Shown: positions 34,956 through 43,200 of the stretch, one piece after another
How the letters are laid out: each line of letters begins with the position of its first letter
Numbering within the stretch: the stretch's first letter is position 1
From: JBBQLG01 sp964251665
GTDB lineage: Bacteria > Bacteroidota > Bacteroidia > Cytophagales > Spirosomataceae
Assembly (NCBI GenBank): GCA_964251665.1
Contig: CAXUKO010000010.1
Location: 193,962-257,961, forward strand
Direction of reading: 5' to 3'
Length of the DNA: 64,000 bases
Program-made: the position numbers and the translations under genes
The notes under the pieces: model-generated
The model's input: the letters and a program-made list of their open reading frames with translations, nothing else
Databases searched by the model: none
Told to the model about the DNA's origin: nothing

Positions 34956-36086
34956 ATGTTATTGAAGCATAAACAAGTAGCCATCATTGGGGCGGGACCT
35001 GTTGGTCTGACCATGGCCAGATTACTCCAGCAGGAGGGCGTAAACGTAACGGTGTACGAAAGGGATAAAGACGCACAAACCAGAATCTGGGGTGGTACGC
35101 TTGACCTGCATAAGGGTTCAGGGCAGGAAGCCATGAAAAAGGCAGGTTTGTTGGAAAGTTATTATGCCATGGCGCTGCCTATGGGCGCAATCATGACTGA
35201 CGAACAGGGTAACGTGTTGTCTACCAAAAAAACTACGCCCGAAAATCAGCATGATAATCCGGAGATAAACAGAAACGATTTAAGAAAATTATTGCTCAAC
35301 GGAGTCAACAGCGACACCGTTGTTTGGGACAGAAAGCTTACAGCGCTTGAGGAGCAAAACGGAAAATGGTTATTACAATTCGAAAATAAACCCGTTGCAA
35401 CCGCCGATTTTGTTATCGTAGCCAGTGGAGGAATGTCCAGAGTAAGGCACTATGTTACGGATACTGAAGTCGAAGATACCGGAACGTTTATTATACAGGG
35501 CGATGTCCCTCACCCTGAAATAAACTGTCCGGAATTTTACCGATTATGCGATGGTAACAGGCTACTGACCGCGTATCAGGGCAATTTATTAGTAGCAAAC
35601 CCCTACAACAACGGTGCCTTAACCTACGGCGTAATTTTTAGAAAGCCTGACGAATGGGTTCATACGAATGGAGTTGATTTTGGGGATACGGACAGGGTTA
35701 TTGTGTTTCTTTTAAACAGGTTTTCTGATTGGGACGAACGCTTTAAACAAGTATTCCAGGCCACAGCCTCGTTTTGGGGATTGCCAACCAGAAAATTGCC
35801 GTTGGATAAACCCTGGAAGGCTGATCGTCCGTTACCGATCACGCTTATTGGAGATGCCGCCCATCTGATGCCGCCCTTCGCCGGTCAGGGTGTGAATACC
35901 GGACTGATGGACGCAACTGTGTTGGCCGATAGCCTCACAAACGGGAAATACGAAACCCTACAGGCTGCTATCCACGACTACGAACAAAAAATGTTCGCTT
36001 ATGCCGCAGACGCACAACGCGCATCCAGCGAGAATGAACTGGAGATGCGTCAGCCCGACTTTTCTTTCCAGAAATTGATCCATTGA
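34956..36086 (+). CDS. Tet(X)-like FAD-dependent monooxygenase
   Basis: A 376-residue class A flavin monooxygenase that matches recalled Tet(X) sequence in long blocks: GGTLDLHKGSGQEAMKKAGL, NPEINRNDLR, VTDTEVEDTGTF, and IGDAAHLMPPFAGQGVN. The FAD motif is GAGPVG (12-17), and Asp300 is in the GD motif. Tet(X) hydroxylates and inactivates tetracyclines including tigecycline. With a constant 11-residue offset, Tet(X) substrate contacts Arg117, Gln192, Arg213, Gly236, Pro318 and Met375 are kept (Arg106, Gln181, Arg202, Gly225, Pro307, Met364), but His234 is Thr223, Phe224 is Val213 and Met215 is Leu204. Activity on tetracyclines is therefore likely but uncertain. Its GC content is visibly lower than its neighbours', suggesting transfer. 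Confidence 0.88.
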   Translation: MLLKHKQVAIIGAGPVGLTMARLLQQEGVNVTVYERDKDAQTRIWGGTLDLHKGSGQEAMKKAGLLESYYAMALPMGAIMTDEQGNVLSTKKTTPENQHDNPEINRNDLRKLLLNGVNSDTVVWDRKLTALEEQNGKWLLQFENKPVATADFVIVASGGMSRVRHYVTDTEVEDTGTFIIQGDVPHPEINCPEFYRLCDGNRLLTAYQGNLLVANPYNNGALTYGVIFRKPDEWVHTNGVDFGDTDRVIVFLLNRFSDWDERFKQVFQATASFWGLPTRKLPLDKPWKADRPLPITLIGDAAHLMPPFAGQGVNTGLMDATVLADSLTNGKYETLQAAIHDYEQKMFAYAADAQRASSENELEMRQPDFSFQKLIH

Positions 36087-36135
36087 ACTTGAATTTAGCC
36101 GTCTGTACAATTGTCGGTTCGCCGGGGGAGTACAC

Positions 36136-36250
36136 TATTTGATGCCCAGCCGGATAAATCCCTGACTTCGCCATAGTCCGTGCTGGCGATGTAGTTGACC
36201 ACAAATAAATCGTCGGTAATGAGCCCGGTAATGCGTTTATCTGCTCTGTA
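36136..36250 (-). pseudogene. Remnant of a carboxylesterase N-terminus
   Basis: The minus strand encodes LITDDLFVVNYIASTDYGEVR, which lines up with VLFVGDNIAIANTEYGKVR in the carboxylesterase at 32043-33701. A one-base deletion then shifts to another frame that continues GFIRLGIK and hits TAG, matching GFILRGIH. Nothing of the rest of the gene remains. It is a dead fragment from a relative of that esterase. Confidence 0.65.
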
Positions 36251-36363
36251 GGTAGCATGGTGCATGAGTAACCCGCCGGAGTTCAACCCTTTGTTTGCAA
36301 GGTGCCACAACGCACATCCCGGACGCTAAAACGTTGGCCCGGGATGCAGGCAGACAAGAAATC

Positions 36364-37344
36364 ATGGACAAACTACACTGGGGAATTATTGGCTGTGGCG
36401 ACGTGACGGAGGTAAAAAGCGGACCCGCTTTTAATCGGGTCGAACACTCGTCGCTGGTGGCAGTGATGCGTCGGGATGCGGCTAAAGCAGCCGATTATGC
36501 CCGGCGGCACGGGGTGCCGACGTGGTATACCGACGCCGATCAGCTCATCAACGATCCTGACGTCAACGCCGTTTACGTGGCCACGCCACCGCGCGACCAT
36601 GAGGCTTATACCATTGCGGCTCTGGCTGCCGGGAAACCCGTGTACGTGGAGAAACCAATGGCGCTGACATCGGCGGCTGCGGAGCGAATGCAGGCCGCAT
36701 CGGTCCGGTATGGGGTTCCGTTATGCGTGGCGCATTACCGCCGTGAGCTGCCCCTGTTCCGGCAAATCAAACACCTGCTCGACACGCAGCAGATCGGCAC
36801 CGTGAAGCTGGTAACCATACGGCTGTGGCAACCGGTTGACTCGCTGATTATCGGAAAAACGCCCGACAACTGGCGCGTTAACCCGGCCCTGTCGGGTGGT
36901 GGCCTGCTTTTCGATCTCGCCCCGCACCAGCTCGACCTCATGTACTATTTCTTCGGGAAAGCGGAAGAGGTTAGCGGCCTGAGCGCAAATCAGGCCGGTC
37001 TGTATGCCGCCGAGGACATTGTAACGGGCATGATGCGGTTGCCCAACAACATTCTCTTTACCGGTCAGTGGTGCTTTTCGGTGCCGACGAACCTGACCGA
37101 TGATGTCTGTGAGATTATCGGGTCGGCGGGAAGCATTCGGTTTCCGATGTTTGGCAAACAGTACACCATCCAGGCCGATGGCCGCGAAGAAACCGTTGTG
37201 GTAGAGCCGCCCGCGCACATTCAGCAACCGATGATCGACGCGGTTGTGCGGTATTTTCGGGGTGTAGGACCCAATCCCTGCCCGGCCGACGAAGCCATTG
37301 CCATGTTTAACGTGATGGAAACCTTTACCGGGCGGGGCGGGTGA
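36364..37344 (+). CDS. Gfo/Idh/MocA family oxidoreductase
   Basis: A 326-residue NAD(P)-dependent sugar oxidoreductase. The start at 36364 gives the family opening MDKLHWGIIGCGDVTEVKSGPAF; 23 more in-frame codons precede it but overlap the esterase remnant. The Rossmann motif is GCGDVT, the catalytic region is VYVEKPMALT (Glu-Lys-Pro) and the C-terminal domain keeps GGLLFDLAPHQLDLMYYFFG with the catalytic His. The family oxidises or reduces cyclitols, sugars and their derivatives. No sugar-transport or epimerase partner is adjacent, so substrate is unknown. Confidence 0.9.
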   Translation: MDKLHWGIIGCGDVTEVKSGPAFNRVEHSSLVAVMRRDAAKAADYARRHGVPTWYTDADQLINDPDVNAVYVATPPRDHEAYTIAALAAGKPVYVEKPMALTSAAAERMQAASVRYGVPLCVAHYRRELPLFRQIKHLLDTQQIGTVKLVTIRLWQPVDSLIIGKTPDNWRVNPALSGGGLLFDLAPHQLDLMYYFFGKAEEVSGLSANQAGLYAAEDIVTGMMRLPNNILFTGQWCFSVPTNLTDDVCEIIGSAGSIRFPMFGKQYTIQADGREETVVVEPPAHIQQPMIDAVVRYFRGVGPNPCPADEAIAMFNVMETFTGRGG

Positions 37345-37435
37345 ACTGTGAGGGGCGAGTCTGTTCATAAAGGGTGTTTCCCTGCCGGATTATACAGCCA
37401 GGAGAGCTGCTCCTCACCCGCTAAACAAAGAACCC

Positions 37436-37699
37436 ATGAACTGGCTATTCACAACAATCGTAGCTCTTTCGTCACTCCCCTCGTGGTGGTGGACCAAAGG
37501 ACCGGGGCTGGGTGATCCTCCTCGCGTTACAACCCGTGACCGGGCTATCATTGCCGGTTTAACGCTCGCCGGGGGCGTTGGTACGGCCGCTATTTTGGGA
37601 CGCGATGCCCTGAGCATGTCAGTCGCCGCTTTTGCGGGTGGCCGTATTGAGGTTTTATTAGTAACGGGACAGCGCGGCTGCCGCAAAGAATTACGCTAA
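37436..37699 (+). CDS. Small membrane-associated protein, 87 residues
   Basis: A short frame with a hydrophobic start (MNWLFTTIVALSSLPSWWW), the motif GPGLGDPPRVTTRDRAIIAG, and a second hydrophobic glycine-rich stretch (LTLAGGVGTAAILG). The arrangement suggests a small inner-membrane protein with one or two segments. No family was recognised. Reverse-strand frames here look like shadows. It stands alone between the oxidoreductase and the TPR regulator. Confidence 0.5.
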   Translation: MNWLFTTIVALSSLPSWWWTKGPGLGDPPRVTTRDRAIIAGLTLAGGVGTAAILGRDALSMSVAAFAGGRIEVLLVTGQRGCRKELR

Positions 37700-38023
37700 G
37701 CGTTTTGGATCTGTATCCACTACCCGTTTGGCGTCAAAACCGGCCGGGCGGTACGTTGATTCCCGGTATAAGTTTTGGAAACAAGTTCAAGCGCAACGTT
37801 CATCAACTCATTGATCCCTTCAGGCTGTACCGGAAAACCCTGATTTATTCGTTCGCTCATCGGAATTCCACCTTTATCCGTATATTAACGTGAGTTCGGC
37901 ATTAGGTTAATTCCGTATTCACATTATATCGAGGACCTGCGGGAGCCGACTGACCGCTTCGGCTCAGCAACCCTTAGTCAGTCCAGAGCAAACTGCTCAC
38001 CCAGCCTATACCTGAACCTGACC
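37700..38023. other. Non-coding stretch
   Basis: No gene was found. A GC-rich interrupted inverted repeat around 37941-37968 (gggagccgactgaccgc / gcttcggctc) may be a terminator or leader hairpin before the TPR regulator gene. Confidence 0.35.
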
Positions 38024-39766
38024 ATGCCGAGCCCTTTACTAATCAGGTCAATCGGTAGCCTGCTGCTGGGCTGGTCACTACTGGCAACAGCAGCTACAGC
38101 ACAGGTCGACTCACTCTTCGCGCTCGACCCCGACCAGCGTATTCTGCGCTTGTGGCAGATGGCTCCGTTCGTGGCTGTTACCAATCCGCCATACCTGAAG
38201 GAACGGGATTCGACGGCTGTTTTTGCCCAACTCGACCGGTTACGTGATTTTGCGGAGCAGCAGGACGATGACCGCCTGTTCTGGACCGTACAACTGCATA
38301 AAATCCTGTTCCGGCACACGCTGCTCGATTTACGTGAAAAAAAATCGACCGTTCTTGAAAACGCCCAACCCTATATGGACGGATGCCCGGTGAAGGTGGT
38401 GCAGGCGTCGTATTGGTACCACCGGGGGCTGTATGAGTTTGGCAAGCAGCGGTTTGACGCTGGCTTTCGCTGGCTGATGCGGGCGCAGCAGGAGTTTGAT
38501 CGGATTGGCTACCAGAACATCCCTGAGGTAAGTGAGTACCTGACAGGGCTGGGCGGCCCCTACTATTTCTTTGGTGAATATGCGACCTGCATGCGCTACA
38601 TGGAAGCCTCGCTCCGTTATCCTTATTTGCGGGTACGGGATCGGATCGGGGCCAACAACACGATTGGCCTTTGCTACCAGCACCTCAACGATCTGCCCAA
38701 AGCCCAGGCTTACTTTATCCGCACCCAGGCCCTGAGCCAGCTTCATCACGACTCGGCCTACGCGGCCATTGCCACCACCAATATCGGCCACGTGCTGTTG
38801 CTGCGCAACCAACCTAACTCTGCCCTGCCCCATCTCTATCGAGGGTTTAGCCTGAGCAAGACGCTGGTGCCCGAAAACGCGGCCCTGGCAGCCCTGTACA
38901 TAGCCAAAGCGCTGCTGGCCCTCGACAGCACCCGTAAAGCCAAAACGTATATCGACCGCTCGACGAGTCTGTTCAAAAATCAGCCCTGGTCGGACTACGA
39001 TCTGCACTACTACCAGGCCCGCACCCAGTACTACAAGAAAACAGCCAGGCATCAATTAGCTACTGCCTACCTTGATTCGACGCTCCAGTTACAGGACACG
39101 CTCCGGGTCCGCTTCAACACGCGCCTGCTGACCGCAGCCCAAACCCAGGTCAACGCCGAACGCTACCTCAACGAGGTGCGCCAATTAGAAACCCAAAAGG
39201 CCAATGCCGTGCAGGTGCGCAATATCATCTTGCTGGCGCTGGGGCTGCTAAGCCTGTTGGGCGGCTATGCGCTTCGGCAAAACACCCAGAAGCGGATACA
39301 GGAAAAACACGTGCTGCTGGCCCGCCAGCAACGGGCCGAAGAACTCCTGGCCCAGTACGTGGCTCATCTGGAAGAGAAGAACCGACTCATTGAGACAATC
39401 TCGACCGAACTGGATCAGAGCCGCACCCCGCCGACTGAACCGGTCAGTCGCCCCAATGATGCGTCAGGGGTTGGCAAGCTGCTCAATCGGGTGATCCTGA
39501 CCGAAGTGGATTGGCAACAGTTCAGGCAACTGTTTGAGAATGTCTATCCGGATTTTTTTGCGTCTCTGCTGGAACGTTTTCCGGACTTAACCCCCGCCGA
39601 AATCCGGCTGCTGGCCCTGCTCAAGCTGGGCATCTCCACCAAACAGATGGCCTTCATGCTGGGCGTCTCGATGAATACCATCCGAACGTCCCGCTACCGG
39701 CTACGGCGTAAGCTCGAGCAGCAGCAGGTGACTACGAATCTGGACGCGTTCATCCAGCAGCTGTAG
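38024..39766 (+). CDS. TPR membrane protein with C-terminal helix-turn-helix
   Basis: A 580-residue regulator of a type common in Bacteroidota. Order: signal peptide (ends near ATAQ), an array of tetratricopeptide repeats in the periplasmic part (for example NNTIGLCYQHLNDLPKAQAYF, TTNIGHVLLLRNQPNSALPHL), a single transmembrane helix (NIILLALGLLSLLGGYAL, about residues 403-420), a coiled coil, and a C-terminal LuxR-like DNA-binding domain LTPAEIRLLALLKLGISTKQMAFMLGVSMNTIRTSRYRLRRKLE. It probably senses an envelope signal and controls transcription from the membrane. The next genes on the strand are the small membrane protein and the giant adhesin, its most likely targets. Confidence 0.9.
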   Translation: MPSPLLIRSIGSLLLGWSLLATAATAQVDSLFALDPDQRILRLWQMAPFVAVTNPPYLKERDSTAVFAQLDRLRDFAEQQDDDRLFWTVQLHKILFRHTLLDLREKKSTVLENAQPYMDGCPVKVVQASYWYHRGLYEFGKQRFDAGFRWLMRAQQEFDRIGYQNIPEVSEYLTGLGGPYYFFGEYATCMRYMEASLRYPYLRVRDRIGANNTIGLCYQHLNDLPKAQAYFIRTQALSQLHHDSAYAAIATTNIGHVLLLRNQPNSALPHLYRGFSLSKTLVPENAALAALYIAKALLALDSTRKAKTYIDRSTSLFKNQPWSDYDLHYYQARTQYYKKTARHQLATAYLDSTLQLQDTLRVRFNTRLLTAAQTQVNAERYLNEVRQLETQKANAVQVRNIILLALGLLSLLGGYALRQNTQKRIQEKHVLLARQQRAEELLAQYVAHLEEKNRLIETISTELDQSRTPPTEPVSRPNDASGVGKLLNRVILTEVDWQQFRQLFENVYPDFFASLLERFPDLTPAEIRLLALLKLGISTKQMAFMLGVSMNTIRTSRYRLRRKLEQQQVTTNLDAFIQQL

Positions 39767-39823
39767 ACCCGGCTGGACGATAATTTTTTCTTCTCTGTAA
39801 GCGGTTAGCAGTCAGGCGGTTAC

Positions 39824-39884
39824 TTTGTCTTGTCTACGCTTTTGTCTATGCTCCCCGTCCCCCTTTGTCTACACTTTGTCTACA
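39824..39884 (+). repeat. Five direct repeats of TTGTCTA type, helically phased
   Basis: TTGTCTT/A heptamers start at 39825, 39830, 39842, 39865 and 39876. The main pairs are 11-12 bases apart, about one helical turn. They lie 58 bases after the regulator stop and 375 bases before the adhesin start, and may be binding sites for the TPR/helix-turn-helix protein or another regulator. Confidence 0.5.
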
Positions 39885-39955
39885 CCCGGGATTAGGCATA
39901 CCTACCTATTCCTGCCTGTTTTGCAGCGGCTCGCAACCAACGGGCCCTTCCTGCG

Positions 39956-40138
39956 ATGCGCTTACTACCCGCTTTAGCCTGGACGACCGACCAGCGACGC
40001 TGGCTGCTCCAGTTACTGAGTTTACTGCTGGGCTTCAGCCTGCTGGTAAGCAGCATCTGGCTGTATTACGACTACAAGATACGCCAGCTCGATCACCAGC
40101 AGCAGCAGCTCACCGCACCGGCAGCCGCTCCCGGATGA
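39956..40138 (+). CDS. Small single-pass membrane protein, 60 residues
   Basis: A short frame starting MRLLPALAWTTDQRRW with one hydrophobic helix (LLQLLSLLLGFSLLVSSIWLYY, about 17-38) and a glutamine-rich tail (LDHQQQQLTAPAAAPG). The topology is N-in with a periplasmic Gln-rich tail. It lies between the TPR regulator and the adhesin. No family was recognised and the gene call is tentative; length and composition do not exclude chance. Confidence 0.45.
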   Translation: MRLLPALAWTTDQRRWLLQLLSLLLGFSLLVSSIWLYYDYKIRQLDHQQQQLTAPAAAPG

Positions 40139-40258
40139 AGCCCAGCGCCGGTTTTCTTTAACCGACCGGTGTTCCCCAACTGAACGCAGGCGGTCAACTT
40201 TATCCAGTAAGCCAGCACCTGACTGGCCATCCATTAACTAATCTTTCCCCAAAAACCC

Positions 40259-43200
40259 ATGAAAAACCCATTTACCAAGCCAAATCGTTACTCTTTTTTG
40301 CTCCGGCAGAGTTTGCTGCTGGCCGTAAGCTGCTTTCTGGCCATTTCGGCCTGGGCCACCACGTTCCCCGTCTCCACGAAGGCCAATGACGGGGCGGGTT
40401 CGTTGCGGCAGGCCATCCTGGATGCCAATGCCGACGGCTCGGCTACAGCGGCCAATCCGCACCTCATCACCTTTTCGGTGATCGGTACCATTACGGTGGT
40501 GAGTCCCTTTCTGGTCGTTACCAACCACGTGCTCATTCAGGGACCGGGGCAGGCTGCGCTCACCCTGAGCGGGGGCAACGCCACGCGCATCTTCTGGCTG
40601 CAGAACGGGGCCATCACCATCCGGGACCTGACGCTGGCCAATGGTCTGGCTAAGGGGGGAGATGGGGGCGGTGGGGGCATGGGAGCGGGCGGGGCCATCT
40701 TCATGCACGAAGGCCGGGAAGGGGGCAGCGGCTCGCTGGCGGTTCAGCTTATCAACGTGACCCTCACGGGTAATTCGGCCCAGGGCGGCAGTGCGATTGA
40801 TCCACCTTCCAGGGGTGGTGGGGGGATGGGTGGCACCAGCAACTACTTTGGTGGTGGTGGGGTAATCGACAACACTTCTTCTGAAGATGGCAGCAGCGTA
40901 TCAGGGAAAAACAATGGCGGCATTGTCATCTTTGGCTCAGGTGGTACCGGTAGGACGGGTGGGGGTGGAGGATTTGGTGGTGGTGGTGGAGCAGGGTCCA
41001 GCGGGTTTAACGGATACAAGGGAGGACCCGGTGGTTTTAGTGGTGGTGGTGGTGCTGGTGGCTTAAATAAAGATACAAATAATGATGAACATTTTGGTCG
41101 AGGGGGTGATGGAGGAGACGGCGGCTTTGGGGGCGGGGGCGGTTCCGGGAGAGGAGGGGGCGGCAATGGTGGTGGTGGTGGTTATGGTGGTGGGGGTGGG
41201 GGTGGTTATGCTTATGGTGGGGGTGGGGGTTTTGGTGGGGGAAATGCAGGAACTACTGTGGGTGCAAAAATTATTGGGGGTGGCGGCATGGGGGCCGGTG
41301 GAGCCATCTTTGTCACCAGCGGTCGCCTGACGATGACCAACGTCTCGCTGACCAATAATTCGGCTACCGGCGGCACGGGCGGGGCCCCGGGGGCCGGTCT
41401 GGGCGGGGCTATTTTTCTCTTCAACAAAGCCGACAACGGAGGCACTGCCGCTCCCGGCACCACTAATGATCCAACCGTATCGGCCTGTGCGCTGACCTTC
41501 TCGGGCAACACGGCCACGTACCAGAACAATCAGCCGGGCCGCAACGACAACAACCAGTACGGCGCTTTCCCGGTGACACCCGGCGTGGCCATCACCCAGC
41601 AACCCCCCAGCAGTTCCATGGTCATCACCGGAACGAATGTCAAGGTATCCGCCCTTTTCAGTGGACCGGTCGATAGCTTCCAGTGGTACAAAGAAGGCAC
41701 GCCCGTCGCGGGCCAGACCACCCCCGACCTGCGACTCGATAATGTCACGCTCAGTCAGGCCGGCAGCTATTCGCTGGTGGCCACGGGAGCCTGCACCTCG
41801 GTGACCACCACCGCCTTTAATCTGAGTGTGGTTACCCCGGCCACCCTCTCGGGTACCAAAACCGTAGCGGGCAGCTTTACGCCGGGGGGCACCATCACCT
41901 ACACCATCGTGCTGACCAACAGCGGCCAACTCACCCAGGGGGACAACCAGGGTCCCGAACTGGAGGATCAACTGCCCAGTTCACTGAGCGTCATCCAAAC
42001 GGCGGCTACCAGTGGCAGTGTCTCGGCTGTCAATGCACGACTTGTGCGCTGGAACGGGAGCCTGACGGCCGGCAGCAGCGTGACCATTACCATCGGGGCG
42101 CTGGTGAACCCGACCAATCCTGTTGGGCAGCCAATCGCCAATCAGGCCTCCATCAATTACGACATTCGGAACGAGGGGGTCAATCGGGGCATAATCCGGA
42201 CGGACGATCCGGGCACGGCAGCACCCAATGATGCCACCGTGTTTGTGGCCACTTGCCCTCCCCCACCGGCGCTGGTGCTGGGCAACGATGGCCCCCTGGG
42301 CTGCGCCAAAGCCACCGTCACCCTGACGGCCAGTGGGGCCAGCCAGGGTAGCACCTACGTGTTCAGCGGGGGGGCAAGCCCTGTCGGCAACACCGCCACG
42401 GTCAGCATGGCCGGGCTCTACTCGGTGACGGCCACAGCCCCCAATGGCTGTACGGCCACCGCTACCACCGCCGTGAGCGTGATCGCTCCGCCCACGGTGA
42501 GCATCAATCCGACGAGTGCTACGCTAACCTGTGCCAGCCCCGCCATCAGCCTGACGGCCATCGGTACGGGTTCGGTGCGCTGGAGCACGGGCTCCACCAG
42601 CCCGGTCATCTCCGTCAGCACGGCGGGCACCTACTCGGTGACCCTGACGAGTGCCGATGGGTGTACCGCTACGGCCAGTACGACGATTGCGGCCGACCAG
42701 ACCGCCCCCACCGTGAGTATCAGCCCAACAAGTGCCACCCTGAGCTGTACCAGTCCCGGGGCGACGCTGACGGCGAGTGGTCCGGGCACATTTCGCTGGA
42801 GCACAGGCTCGACCGATCCCCAGATTACGGTTAGTACATCGGGCACGTATTCGGTCACGCTGACGGGTGCCAATGGCTGCCCGGCGGTGGCCAGTGCCAC
42901 CGTCAGTGGCGATCAGACGCCCCCCAGGGTGAGCATTACGCCCACCAGCGCCATGCTCAGTTGCACCAACCCAGTCACGAACCTGACGGCGGTCGGTACG
43001 GGCTCGGTGCGCTGGAGTACGGGGGAGACCAGCCCGGTCATCTCCGTCAGCACGGCGGGCACCTACTCGGTGACCCTGACGAGTGCCAGCGGCTGCGTGG
43101 CCACGGCGTCGGTGACGGTGAGTGGGGATCAGCGTGTGCCCCAGGTGAGTATCAGCCCGTCCAGTGCGAGCCTCAGTTGCACGACTCCGATGGTAAGTCT

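Noticed and set aside
39824..39884. TTGTCTA repeats as a CRISPR or origin iteron set
   Set aside because: Too few and too short for an origin or CRISPR; no replication or cas genes are present.
40843..41166. Long proline-rich minus-strand frame opposite the adhesin
   Set aside because: It is the complement of the glycine-rich codons (GGT/GGC read as Pro codons), a shadow of the adhesin.
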